64,000 nt of DNA, from positions 496,001-560,000 of the forward strand of contig NZ_JAMBOB010000002.1 of assembly GCF_023715415.1 (NCBI RefSeq), given 5' to 3'. The position numbers and the translations under genes were made by a program. The stretch's first letter is position 1. Each line of letters starts with the position of its first letter. The DNA is from Neobacillus niacini (GTDB lineage: Bacteria; Bacillota; Bacilli; Bacillales; Cytobacillaceae). Under the pieces are notes generated by a model that searched no databases, had not been told where the DNA came from, and worked only from the letters and a program-made list of their open reading frames with translations. Of the stretch, positions 35,135-42,907 are shown piece by piece.

Positions 35135-36289
35135 CTAGCCTAATACCGTAAAAATCGCCAATCCGAAAGGAGTAATTAAATCTCCTGCACCAAACTCACC
35201 CACATGTTCAGGATCTGTAGGATTGGAAATATCATAAATTTCTACCGTGTTATCGCCAACATTTACTACATACAAAGTGGTATCTGTAGTAGCCAATCCG
35301 AAAGGACCATCTAAATTTCCTCCATTAAATTGTCCTATACGTACAGGAGTGATAGGCATGGAAATATCATAAATTTCTACCGTGTTATCGTCTTGATTCG
35401 CTACATAAAGAGTAGTACCTGTAATTGCTAATCCTTCAGGTCTACTTAAATCTCCCGCACCAAACTGTCCGACATGTAAAGGAACTGTAGGATTGGAAAT
35501 ATCATAAATTTCTATCGCGTCATCTGCAAGATCTCCTGCATAAAGAGTGGTACCTGTAATTGCTAATGAAGCAGTAACACTTAATTCTCCTACGCCAAAC
35601 TCACCCACACGTACAGGATCTGTAGGATTGGAAATATCAAAAATTTCTGCCAAGCCTGCAAAATATGCTACATAAAGGGTGGTACCTGTAATCGCCAATG
35701 CAATAGGAACAGCGAAATCTCCATTAAATTCTCCGACACGTACAGGATCTGTAGGATTGGAAATATCATAAATTTCTACTGTGTCATCGGCAAAATTTGC
35801 TACATAAAGAGTGGTACCTGTAATAGCTAATCCGGTAGGGTTTCTTAAATTTCCTCCATTAAATTCTCCGACACGTACAGGATCTGTAGGATTTATAATG
35901 TTATAAATTTCTACCGTGTCATCGTCTTGATTAGATACATAAAGAAATCTAGCTATCACAACAGGAGGTGGAGGAAGAGTTGCGATTAAATCCAGAACGT
36001 TTTCAAACTTGAACTCCAGTAGCATTTCTTTTTTGATCACGTCACGAAGGGTTCTTTGAACACTGGCATTGACATCAAGAAGATCACCTAATGATACCTC
36101 AGCGGGAGATAGCGTAACACCTGTATCACCTAGTGTTCCAAGAACAAATTGTAGCTTCTCTGCCTCAGCGTTCATAATATGAGCAAGAGCCAACTCCTCA
36201 AGAGCAATGGAAGACAAAAGCAATGGAACCGTCTGCTCGGTAGTAACTGAAATAAATGGAGTTATATTAGGGATATTTGGAAAAGACAA
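35135..36289 (-). CDS. six-bladed beta-propeller protein with exosporium-like N-terminus
   Basis: 384 residues, TTG start (GAGGTGAGAACA upstream). Residues 1-105 (SFPNIPNITPFISVTTEQTV...ALEELALAHIMNAEAEKLQFVLGTLG) match the N-terminal domain that precedes collagen-like or other regions in Bacillus spore-surface proteins. Residues about 112-384 are six tandem repeats of about 45 residues with core LYVANxxDDTVEIYDISNPTDPVRVGEF and GLAITGTT, of the LVIVD/propeller type. No signal peptide. A surface or spore location is inferred from the N-terminus. The repeats are near-identical at DNA level in places, so copy number may vary. Confidence 0.82.
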   Translation of the reverse strand: MSFPNIPNITPFISVTTEQTVPLLLSSIALEELALAHIMNAEAEKLQFVLGTLGDTGVTLSPAEVSLGDLLDVNASVQRTLRDVIKKEMLLEFKFENVLDLIATLPPPPVVIARFLYVSNQDDDTVEIYNIINPTDPVRVGEFNGGNLRNPTGLAITGTTLYVANFADDTVEIYDISNPTDPVRVGEFNGDFAVPIALAITGTTLYVAYFAGLAEIFDISNPTDPVRVGEFGVGELSVTASLAITGTTLYAGDLADDAIEIYDISNPTVPLHVGQFGAGDLSRPEGLAITGTTLYVANQDDNTVEIYDISMPITPVRIGQFNGGNLDGPFGLATTDTTLYVVNVGDNTVEIYDISNPTDPEHVGEFGAGDLITPFGLAIFTVLG

Positions 36290-36520
36290 ATGTTCTCACC
36301 TCTTTCATTTTAAGTTGATAAATCTATATATTATATGGTTAATGAAATGAATTGGACAGGCAGTTTTCTCAAGTTAAATGTAATTTTTTCTATCATTATT
36401 TAATTCCTTAAAATGCTCATTCAATTGGCAAGAAATAGGAAGGATTGTAAAAGAATATTTTAACTATTGGGTTCGATACTTAAAAAAGTATCGCCTTTTA
36501 TTGTTTGAATATGTGGTAGA

Positions 36521-36620
36521 TTGTGAAGAATTGTACTTAAAGTAACGGGTGCTTATGCTCAATAATGATCGCTTCGGCGATCTTTTTCTTTGCTTTAGTA
36601 AAGGAGCAGTTTAAGGCAGC
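36521..36620 (+). repeat. dispersed repeat copy 2 carrying a UUCG hairpin
   Basis: TTGTGAAGAATTGTACTTAA begins the element. In the middle GATCGC-TTCG-GCGATC is followed by TTTTTC (36568-36588), a textbook terminator. Nearby 36474-36493 (CGATACTT/AAGTATCG) and 36671-36704 (AAAGAACG...CGTTCTTT) are further hairpins. Nothing else is seen in 36290-36743. Confidence 0.6.
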
Positions 36621-36743
36621 CTCAGGAATAAACTTGTGTTCGTTTTGAAATTTAATCTAATTTCAGTATAAAGAACGCTAACCGAAATAATTAACGTTCT
36701 TTACGTGATGGAAGGGAAAACGCAGGCAGGTCGGTCCAGTGTT

Positions 36744-36986
36744 TTAATATAGAGTTGGTGTCGGAGGAGAACAATGGAAGTTAACAATATCTCTTACAGC
36801 AACCGAATATTGATTCCATCTTCCGCCAAAAAACCTATAGCCATAAACCCTTGATTCCCCTACAGTCGTTAAAAAAAACCAGAAATTGTCTCCGTTTCTA
36901 AGCCACAGATACGTGAAACGATAAATACAATTTTGAAGACCCCAGGTATTCTGTGCATAGAGTGGCATTTGTCGTATATTTTCCAT
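36744..36986 (-). CDS. small aromatic-rich conserved protein
   Basis: 80 residues, very rich in Tyr, Trp and Phe (LQNCIYRFTYLWLRNGDNFWFFL, YGYRFFGGRWNQYS). I recognise a family seen in Bacillus genomes, sometimes beside spore-surface protein genes, with no assigned function. AAGGAG lies about 13 bases before the ATG, a rather long spacing. No signal peptide or clear membrane helix. It follows the beta-propeller gene on the same strand group, which may reflect a shared spore-surface role. Confidence 0.65.
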   Translation of the reverse strand: MENIRQMPLYAQNTWGLQNCIYRFTYLWLRNGDNFWFFLTTVGESRVYGYRFFGGRWNQYSVAVRDIVNFHCSPPTPTLY

Positions 36987-37211
36987 ATCTCAAAGTTCAC
37001 TCCTTATTGATATTAGACTAATAACCAGTTTATGATCAGGGTCAAAGCTGGATTGGATGAATGCCTAGTAGCCCGCCTAACTTCAAATAAGAATGAAGCA
37101 GCTTATATGAATGGATTGGGCAACTATTTTTATTGAGAACGTTATCTCTAAACCAAAGGAAATTATGATCAGTTTATAAGCCATAGAGTTGTTCAATTAA
37201 CGGGGGCACTA

Positions 37212-37244
37212 GTAAAAGGCAGCGGATTATCTGTTGCCTTTTAC
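37212..37244. terminator. perfect 10-bp hairpin after the integrase fragment
   Basis: GTAAAAGGCA-N13-TGCCTTTTAC. It lies just beyond the 3-prime end of the minus-strand integrase fragment and could end its transcript. The rest of 36987-37253 includes a short frame (LDECLVARLTSNKNEAAYMN) that may be another remnant. Confidence 0.5.
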
Positions 37245-37253
37245 CATCCATAT

Positions 37254-37463
37254 CTAAAAGTATTTTCTGTAAAATTCCCTTATAAGACTTCCGCTTAACT
37301 GAGCATAAATTCTTGTCGTCTCGCTCTTTTCGTGCCCAAGTAAACTTTGAATAACATCAATAGGAGCACCGTTATTCAAAAGGTGCGTGGCATAGCTGTG
37401 GCGTAGTTGATGAGGATGAATTTCTTTATTGATTCCTGCCCGACTTGATATTCGTACATCCAA
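37254..37463 (-). pseudogene. tyrosine recombinase, C-terminal fragment
   Basis: 69 codons give the catalytic end of an XerC/D-type integrase: HPHQLRHSYATHLLNNGAPI (HxLRH box), LGHEKSETTRIYAQ and a C-terminal RKYF. The catalytic domain needs about 180 residues, and the N-terminal domain and the first active-site arginine are missing. The 5-prime side runs into a GNAT remnant read on the other strand. It is a relic of a mobile element or of xer-like recombination. Confidence 0.85.
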
Positions 37464-37654
37464 AATTTCAAAAGCAAGGCATAGCGAGACAGATTATGGA
37501 GTATTTGCTCGATAAACTAAGTAATATATCGTGCGTTCATTTAATTTCTACCTCTGGAAATGAGGACTTTTATTAGAAACTTGGATTAAAGAGAATTAAA
37601 ACAGGAATGGCAAGGTACTTAAACCCTAATCTAGCCAGTGAGTATTTAGAATAA
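37448..37654 (+). pseudogene. GNAT acetyltransferase, C-terminal fragment with an internal stop
   Basis: Reads IFVHPKFQKQGIARQIMEYL (acetyl-CoA loop, motif A), then LISTSGNEDFY, a TAG at 37574, then KLGLKRIKTGMARYLNPNLA to a TAA at 37654. The stop falls inside the normally continuous FYxKLGF motif. The N-terminal half is absent. It overlaps the antisense start of the integrase fragment, so both were cut at the same junction (about 37448-37463). Confidence 0.75.
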
Positions 37655-37735
37655 CCATCCTCTTGTTGTACTACCGGGGCAGTTTAGTTGCAGAAGGAAT
37701 GTCACTGCCTTTCCAAGACACACTAATACGGTTTA

Positions 37736-37767
37736 CAAAAAACGCCCAGAATTAGCTTCTGAGCGTC
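37736..37767 (-). terminator. terminator for the DoxX gene
   Basis: ACGCCCAGAA/TTCTGAGCGT stem, with TTTTTTG on the minus strand. It is 45 bases downstream of the DoxX stop. Confidence 0.75.
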
Positions 37768-37811
37768 TGATTTGTTATCCTAAATAATTTGCTATTAAAA
37801 ATTGATGTAAT

Positions 37812-38213
37812 TTAAAATAATATAACATCCAGTGAATATTGTCCTGCACCTGTTAGTGCTACACCAATTGCAACGACTAAAATAGCAAGGCAGTATTCAT
37901 ATCCACCTTTTGTAAGCCAGTATCCATTTGGTCCATGAACTTTTAAAATTGCTACAACCATGCTTCCAGCAATTACAATGCCTGCAAGTGGTGTTAATAA
38001 TCCAAAAGTAAACAAAGCACCACCTATAAATTCGGATAACCCAGCGAGAAAAGCCATTGTAACACCTGGTTTTATTCCTAATTTCTCAAAATGCTCTCCA
38101 AATACTTTTATTCCTCCACCATCAAATGAACCGAATAACTTTTGGGCTCCATGAGCCATAAAGGATAATCCAATTACTAAACATATTAACAATAAACCTA
38201 ATCCTAATAACAC
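37812..38213 (-). CDS. DoxX family membrane protein
   Basis: 133 residues with four membrane helices. Conserved FMAHGAQKLFGSFDGGGI near residue 20 and FLAGLSEFIGGALFTFGLLTPLAGI identify DoxX. GTG 38213 overlaps AAAAGGTG; a TTG seven codons later with AGGATTAGG upstream is an alternative start. DoxX proteins are membrane components of oxidative-stress or thiol systems. Here it sits behind the pirin gene on the same strand, 84 bases away, and probably shares its HxlR control. Confidence 0.9.
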   Translation of the reverse strand: MLLGLGLLLICLVIGLSFMAHGAQKLFGSFDGGGIKVFGEHFEKLGIKPGVTMAFLAGLSEFIGGALFTFGLLTPLAGIVIAGSMVVAILKVHGPNGYWLTKGGYEYCLAILVVAIGVALTGAGQYSLDVILF

Positions 38214-38297
38214 CTTTTGTTCCTCGCCCTTAATTATCTTTATTTAATTTGTTCGTTGTTGAGTTACGCCAATACCTATAACTATGTCTTAAATCCC

Positions 38298-39155
38298 TTA
38301 ATCTGCTGGAGTTTCAAATTTCCCCTCTTGATAATCTCGATAAGCCTGTCGTATTTCTTCTTCTGTATTCATTACAAAAGGTCCATATGCTACTACAGGC
38401 TCTTTGATAGGTTCACCTGCAAACAGAACAAGTCTTAAGTTTTCGTTTGCAGAAACATGAATACTACTCATATTCTCAGCATCTGCGGAACCTAACCACA
38501 TCGCTTGCCCTTTTTTCGCTTCGACTTGATTTTCTCCGAATGTGCCACTTCCTTCTAATACATAAATATAACCATTATAGGTACCAGGAAGGTCTTGAAT
38601 AACGGATGCACCTTTTTCCAAAATCATTTCTACAAATGTGACAGATGCGTAATTCAGTGTATTAGATACAATATCTCCTGACGAACCTGAATATACCCTA
38701 ATTAAAGCACCATTCTCCTTACGAACAGGCATGTCTTTTGCGTGCATATTTTGATAACGGGGTTTTACCATTTTATATTGACGAGGTAGATTAACCCAAA
38801 GCTGAAGAAGATGAACTGTTTCACCGTCAAGTGGTGATTCATTATGGATTACTCCTCTCCCAGCACTCATAAATTGAAGGTCCCCTTTTTCTAGGATTCC
38901 ACCCGCTCCCGTAGCATTGTCATAATGATTAAGCCTTCCGTCAATGATAAATGTTAAGGTCTCTATACCACGATGAGGATGCTCACTAAATGCTCCTTTT
39001 TGAAATTTATCTTCCATTAGTAATAAGAACGGGTCATAATCTACCCAGTTGCCAGGTGCAAGGATAGGACTTGCGGTATGAATATTGCTTATTTTTTGTT
39101 CGGTTACTGTCCATACTTTTTTTATTTCACGTCGTTTAATATTTTCGGTATTCAT
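38298..39155 (-). CDS. pirin family protein
   Basis: 285 residues, bicupin. The N-terminal cupin has the pirin motif FSEHPHRGIETLTFIIDGRL with metal histidines, then HNESPLDGETVHLLQLWVNL. The C-terminal cupin (about 160-265) contains YIYVLEGSGTFGENQ. Some pirins have quercetin 2,3-dioxygenase activity; others are redox sensors. AAAAGGAGGCAAATA precedes the ATG. Divergent from the HxlR regulator, with palindromes between. Confidence 0.93.
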   Translation of the reverse strand: MNTENIKRREIKKVWTVTEQKISNIHTASPILAPGNWVDYDPFLLLMEDKFQKGAFSEHPHRGIETLTFIIDGRLNHYDNATGAGGILEKGDLQFMSAGRGVIHNESPLDGETVHLLQLWVNLPRQYKMVKPRYQNMHAKDMPVRKENGALIRVYSGSSGDIVSNTLNYASVTFVEMILEKGASVIQDLPGTYNGYIYVLEGSGTFGENQVEAKKGQAMWLGSADAENMSSIHVSANENLRLVLFAGEPIKEPVVAYGPFVMNTEEEIRQAYRDYQEGKFETPAD

Positions 39156-39203
39156 ATTATTTGCCTCCTTTTCATAGCCATAATAAACTATTATAATTAA
39201 TTT

Positions 39204-39249
39204 AGAAAGTACGCACTTTGAGGAGATATAGTATCCAAAAAGATACTAT
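39204..39249. promoter_or_regulatory. divergent promoter region with two palindromes (HxlR operator)
   Basis: ATAGTATC-CAAAAA-GATACTAT (39228-39249) is perfect and ends just before the ribosome site of the HxlR gene. AAAGT-ACGC-ACTTT (39205-39218) is a second, shorter one. Position between the divergent pirin and HxlR genes suggests control of both by the regulator. Confidence 0.6.
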
Positions 39250-39260
39250 TGGAGGTTAAG

Positions 39261-39599
39261 ATGAAAATAAAACCTGAATATTGTAAAGTACACGATGCAC
39301 TTTCCATCTTGGTTGGGAAATGGAAGCCCATTATTTTATTGTACCTAATGTCGGAAGGCACAATGAGATATGGAGAATTAAAAAAAGCACTGGTAGGTAT
39401 TACCCCTAAAATGCTAACAAATCAATTACGGGAATTAGAGGAGGAGGGGCTCATAAATCGAAAATTATATCCTGAAGTCCCACCTAAAGTGGAATATTCT
39501 ATAACTGAATATGGAATGACATTGAAGCCAATTTTAGATTCAATGCACGAATGGAGTATGCAACATAAAAAGAGGAAATTGGAAATAACAATGGACTAA
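39261..39599 (+). CDS. HxlR-family transcriptional regulator
   Basis: 112 residues from ATG 39261 with GGAGG seven bases upstream; a TTG four codons earlier is part of that site. The winged helix runs through the chain: LSILVGKWKPIILLYLMSEG, then KALVGITPKMLTNQLRELEEEGL and YSITEYGMTL. An early Cys (EYCKVHDAL, Cys6) matches the redox/electrophile-sensing cysteine of YodB/HypR-like members. Likely regulates the divergent pirin-DoxX unit in response to quinone, diamide or aldehyde stress. Confidence 0.92.
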   Translation: MKIKPEYCKVHDALSILVGKWKPIILLYLMSEGTMRYGELKKALVGITPKMLTNQLRELEEEGLINRKLYPEVPPKVEYSITEYGMTLKPILDSMHEWSMQHKKRKLEITMD

Positions 39600-39629
39600 C
39601 ATTTACTTCCTTCTTTAGCGATGTGCATA

Positions 39630-39656
39630 GGAGCTACTGACGGTAGCTCTTTTTTA
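39630..39656 (+). terminator. Rho-independent terminator after the HxlR gene
   Basis: GAGCTAC-TGAC-GGTAGCTC followed by six T. Confidence 0.85.
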
Positions 39657-39667
39657 TGAGGAAAGTT

Positions 39668-39756
39668 TGTGAAGAAGTGTACTTAAACTATAGGGGGCTT
39701 TACTTCAATAAGGAGTGAGGCTTATTTCTTGTTCAACTAAATAGCAGGTTAATAAA
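39668..39756 (+). repeat. dispersed ~90-bp repeat, copy 3
   Basis: TGTGAAGAAGTGTACTTAAA at the start and AACTAAATAGCAGGTTAATA at the end match the copies at 34786 and 36521. It fills most of the 39657-39914 gap. Confidence 0.6.
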
Positions 39757-39914
39757 AGAAGGAAATCGAGTTCAACATGCTAAAGAATAATTATCTAGTT
39801 TTTAAAAATTATATTAGAATTACTTTTGTAATGAAATTATCATATTGATGTGATGAGTCTGTTATACCTTTCTAGTATAGTGATAGTATCAAATCACGCT
39901 AGGAGGAAACAACC

Positions 39915-40364
39915 ATGCTTAAGAAATTCATCGTAGCCTTTACCATTTTAGCTTCTTGTGGCTCTTTGTTTGCCGCCAAGGGTGATAAAGCGGAAGCGGC
40001 ATATTATCATACAAAAGCAATCTCAGTAGCAAAAGCAAATCTCGGGGTTCCATATAGATGGGGCGGTATTTCGCCGAGCGGGTTTGACTGTTCAGGTCTG
40101 GTGAAGTATTCCTACGGAAAAGCTGGAATAACACTAAATCGAACCGCTGCCCAAATGTACTATGGAAACGGATATCGACCATCTAATTTGCAGATAGGTG
40201 ACTTACTGTTCTATGCACCAAATAAAGCAAGTGCCCCAACGCATGTTGCCATCTATATTGGATACGGGAAAATGATTATGGCATCCTCCTCAAAAGGGGT
40301 CATTACCACCAACACAAGCAACCCGTATTGGCATCCTAAATATATTGGAGTAAAGCGAATATAA
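39915..40364 (+). CDS. secreted NlpC/P60 (C40) peptidase
   Basis: 149 residues. Signal peptide about 1-28. The NlpC/P60 domain has catalytic Cys59 in FDCSGLVKYSYG, His110 in THVAIYIGYG and a third polar residue downstream. It cleaves peptide bridges of peptidoglycan outside the cell. It lacks SH3 or LysM targeting domains, so this is a minimal form. AGGAGGAAACAACC precedes the ATG. A terminator lies two bases after the stop. Confidence 0.92.
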   Translation: MLKKFIVAFTILASCGSLFAAKGDKAEAAYYHTKAISVAKANLGVPYRWGGISPSGFDCSGLVKYSYGKAGITLNRTAAQMYYGNGYRPSNLQIGDLLFYAPNKASAPTHVAIYIGYGKMIMASSSKGVITTNTSNPYWHPKYIGVKRI

Positions 40365-40365
40365 A

Positions 40366-40391
40366 GATCATCGGTGACGATGGTCTTTTTC
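40366..40391 (+). terminator. Rho-independent terminator
   Basis: GATCATCG-GTGA-CGATGGTC followed by five T. A second symmetric hairpin (AAAAAACTTAT/ATAAGTTTTTT) is at 40410-40438. Confidence 0.8.
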
Positions 40392-40632
40392 ATTTTATAG
40401 TATTTTTTAAAAAACTTATCCTAAAATAAGTTTTTTAAAGTAATTGAAAATTTTGATGCTTAAGCTCTAATCAATGCCAGATTCCACAAACAACATTTTT
40501 CAATGGTTGTATTGCTTAGACTTTTTTATAGGTAACTTCTTCCGAATAATTCCAAATAAATTTATAGCAGTTTATAATATAGGTAGAATGCTTATAAAGA
40601 TAGAAGTTAAAGTATAAGGGGGAGAAAAACCA

Positions 40633-41088
40633 ATGATTAAATTAGTATTAATGAGTTCCGATGAATATCAAGAATATATTTCTTCAGCAATTAAATCATA
40701 TGCGGAAGAAAAAGTTTTATCTGGAAATTGGAATCAGGAAGAATCAATGAGTAAAGCGGAAGAGGAATACACAAGACTTTTGCCAAATGGGGAGAAGACG
40801 GAGAGTAATTTCTTATATACGATTCAAAAGGATGACAGTGCCATTGGTGTTATATGGCTTGCACAGTTATCTGAAATAAAAGGATATATTTATGATATTT
40901 ATATAGTAGAAAAATATCAAGGAATGGGATATGCCAAGGAAGCAATGATTCAAATAGAGAAGATTGGACAGAAACTTGGAATGAAAAAAATAGGTCTGCA
41001 CGTATTTGGTCATAACAAAGTAGCGAGAGGATTATATGATAAATTAGGTTATCAGACAACAAATGTTTTAATGGAAAAAGAAATTTAA
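40633..41088 (+). CDS. GNAT family N-acetyltransferase
   Basis: 151 residues. The acetyl-CoA loop is EKYQGMGYAKEAMIQIE (near 95-111), preceded by IYDIYIVEK. The closing FGHNKVARGLYDKLGYQTTN is the typical C-terminal motif. AAGGGGGAGAAAAACC precedes the ATG. Cytoplasmic; the acceptor substrate is unknown. Monocistronic. Confidence 0.9.
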   Translation: MIKLVLMSSDEYQEYISSAIKSYAEEKVLSGNWNQEESMSKAEEEYTRLLPNGEKTESNFLYTIQKDDSAIGVIWLAQLSEIKGYIYDIYIVEKYQGMGYAKEAMIQIEKIGQKLGMKKIGLHVFGHNKVARGLYDKLGYQTTNVLMEKEI

Positions 41089-41182
41089 TACTCTTTGTTG
41101 TTCAACTGACGGAGGCGTTTATCATAAACAAAAGTAAGTGGCTTTTGGTTTATTATGAAACTATAATTTAGGGAGGTACTAG

Positions 41183-41347
41183 ATGGAATCACTTATTATG
41201 GTTATGTTCGTATTTTTTGTATGTATTATTATTGGTTCTGTATTAAATTTGCTACTAAAGACGACGAAAAAAAGGGATTGGATTATAATACTTTTTATTA
41301 GGTTAGGTGTATCAATAATAATCGTGCCTCTTTTGAATACAAATTAA
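41183..41347 (+). CDS. 54-residue membrane protein
   Basis: ATG 41183 is preceded by AGGGAGGTACTAG. The product has two helices: LIMVMFVFFVCIIIGSVLNL and LFIRLGVSIIIVPLL, separated by KTTKKRD. Good ribosome site, clean frame and a strong hairpin afterwards support a real gene. No family recognised. Confidence 0.6.
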   Translation: MESLIMVMFVFFVCIIIGSVLNLLLKTTKKRDWIIILFIRLGVSIIIVPLLNTN

Positions 41348-41373
41348 TGGGTGAAGAGAATGACCATTCTTAA

Positions 41374-41417
41374 GTAACAGGGGCGAAACTTTCAAAGGTA
41401 AGGATCGCCCCTGTTAC
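41374..41417. other. perfect 13-bp hairpin between convergent genes
   Basis: GTAACAGGGGCGA-N18-TCGCCCCTGTTAC. There is no U-run on either side. It lies between the small membrane gene (plus) and the SHOCT-like operon (minus), and is followed directly by a copy of the CCCCATGGTCA repeat motif (41427-41440). Confidence 0.6.
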
Positions 41418-41436
41418 CAGATAACTGTCCCCATGG

Positions 41437-41709
41437 TCATAACCTAATTGAAACTTCTGTTCCGTCTTTAAGGTTTGTTTCAAGCAGCAGTAGACCTCTT
41501 TGCTCTGAAAGTTCCTTTAGCAAAGGTTTCAAATCATTCCAGCTTATATAAGGAAATTGAAAATGGTTCTGTCCATTTTTTTCAATGGCACGATTTATAT
41601 GCACCAGGATTGTCTTTGAAGTGAGAACCCTAGTAGATAGATGTAAAAAAGCATACGGGATTGGAATAATAATACGCCTGTCTTTTACTTTAATTTTTAT
41701 CTTTATCAT
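41437..41709 (-). CDS. small hypothetical protein of the DUF2089 operon
   Basis: 90 residues from ATG 41709, two bases after the stop of the preceding gene, which implies translational coupling; the open frame extends upstream into that gene but has no site. The chain starts MIKIKIKVKDRRIIIPIPYA and ends LLLLETNLKDGTEVSIRL, a beta-helix-beta pattern. The overall look is of a paralogue of the C-terminal part of the SHOCT-like protein encoded just upstream. Function unknown. Confidence 0.7.
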   Translation of the reverse strand: MIKIKIKVKDRRIIIPIPYAFLHLSTRVLTSKTILVHINRAIEKNGQNHFQFPYISWNDLKPLLKELSEQRGLLLLETNLKDGTEVSIRL

Positions 41710-41710
41710 T

Positions 41711-42100
41711 TTACTCAATGATAACCAGTACTTTGTCACCATTTGCTGAGGTAACATCTACAATTTGTCCGTCCAATTCATTTTCAATTGCCTCAATCAA
41801 AAGTTCAACATCGATATCCTTTACATATTTTTCGGATTCGGGAATCATTTTAGCAACATTCGTTCCTACTTTTAAAACAGCTTTTATGAGTTTAATTGGC
41901 AGATTAACATTTACATTGTCACCATCTTCAGAAGTAACACGGATTTTTAACATTTTATTTAAATAGGAGGTTGAAGCCCGTTTATTTAGATCTACTTGAT
42001 TTCCCTTACCTTGCAATGCGTCAATTAATTCAGCAGCCTTCTCCTTGGTCAGCTTTCCTTCCTCAACCATGGTTAATACTCTAGAAATTTCTTCATTCAT
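41711..42100 (-). CDS. SHOCT-like domain protein (YvlB-type N-terminus)
   Basis: 129 residues. The N-terminal helix pair ISRVLTMVEEGKLTKEKAAELIDAL is the SHOCT-like motif found at the ends of Bacillus stress proteins. The rest is a beta-rich module (MLKIRVTSEDGDNVNVNLP) ending VTSANGDKVLVIIE. It is the middle gene of a three-gene minus-strand unit; it overlaps the DUF2089 gene at position 42100. Possibly an oligomeric scaffold in envelope stress, by analogy with YvlB, not by direct evidence. Confidence 0.8.
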   Translation of the reverse strand: MNEEISRVLTMVEEGKLTKEKAAELIDALQGKGNQVDLNKRASTSYLNKMLKIRVTSEDGDNVNVNLPIKLIKAVLKVGTNVAKMIPESEKYVKDIDVELLIEAIENELDGQIVDVTSANGDKVLVIIE

Positions 42101-42474
42101 TAGGATTCCTCCCCATTTAATAACTTAATCGCTTCATCAGCTGGTATTTCTCCATTTTCCAGCATTGAAATTACTTTCTTTCGATCCATTTTTTCAACTT
42201 TTTTAGTGGTGGAATATCCAAGAGAAGAGATAATGTCATCTAATTTCCCACGCACGGTAGGATAGGATATTCCTAGTTCTTTTTCAACTTCTTTGATATT
42301 TCCACGGCACCTTAGAAAAGTTTCAATAAAACCAAGCTGTTCCTTGCCAAGCGCTGCAAAATTAGAGAGTTCAAATTCATTTTCAATCGTGGTATGACAA
42401 TGAGTGCATTGTAGCTTTGTAATCTTTAATTGCTTACTACAAACAGGGCACTCTGAAATAAGAGGATATGCCAT
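42100..42474 (-). CDS. DUF2089 family protein
   Basis: 124 residues from ATG 42474 (GAAGGAGGGAATT upstream). Two CxxC pairs near the N-terminus (SECPVCSKQLKITKLQCTHC) form a zinc ribbon. A helix-turn-helix-like region, IKEVEKELGISYPTVRGKLDDIISSLG, follows, then a C-terminal SHOCT-like tail (KVISMLENGEIPADEAIKLL). The architecture suggests a DNA-binding regulator of its own operon. First gene of the unit. Confidence 0.88.
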   Translation of the reverse strand: MAYPLISECPVCSKQLKITKLQCTHCHTTIENEFELSNFAALGKEQLGFIETFLRCRGNIKEVEKELGISYPTVRGKLDDIISSLGYSTTKKVEKMDRKKVISMLENGEIPADEAIKLLNGEES

Positions 42475-42621
42475 AATTCCCTCCTTCATAATTTATAAAA
42501 TAATCATACAACAGCTGATTAAAAAAATAAACAATAAAATTAAATAATTTAAAAAAGAAACAAAATAAGTTAAAGATAATTAATTATAACATTAATTATT
42601 TGATTGGATGGGTGTGGCCGA

Positions 42622-42830
42622 AGGTGACCATGGGGACGGTCGTCTTTTTTACAAACAATTTGAAAAGTATATTAACCATACGAAACGCTGTCAAATGCTG
42701 AATTATCAGTGTTTGCGAGTGTTTTTTTGTTATCAGAAAAACATTGATGGAAATGTGTGTTAGGTAGGTTCACATGGTCATCCCACAACGACGTTTCTTC
42801 AGGATGACCATAAGAACCCTCCCCACGGTC
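42622..42830. repeat. GGTGACCATGGGGACGG-type short repeats
   Basis: GGTGACCATGGGGACGGTCG (42624-42643, then T6) and, 130 bases on, a pair of diverged blocks (CACATGGTCAT... and GAACCCTCCCCACGGTCAC, 42771-42831). Related blocks are at 9475, 16918, 19950, 41427, 51726 and 51808. The rest of 42475-42907 shows nothing more. Confidence 0.55.
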
Positions 42831-42907
42831 ACAGGACAATTCAGTGGAATTTAGAAGGAAAACAATGTAATCTGTAACAGTATATTTTTAATTAGGGAGT
42901 TGGATGA

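Noticed and set aside
35135..36289. Regularly spaced near-identical DNA units that could suggest a CRISPR or satellite array
   Set aside because: They are the coding repeats of the beta-propeller gene; the period (about 135 bases) is a multiple of three, and the whole unit is translated.
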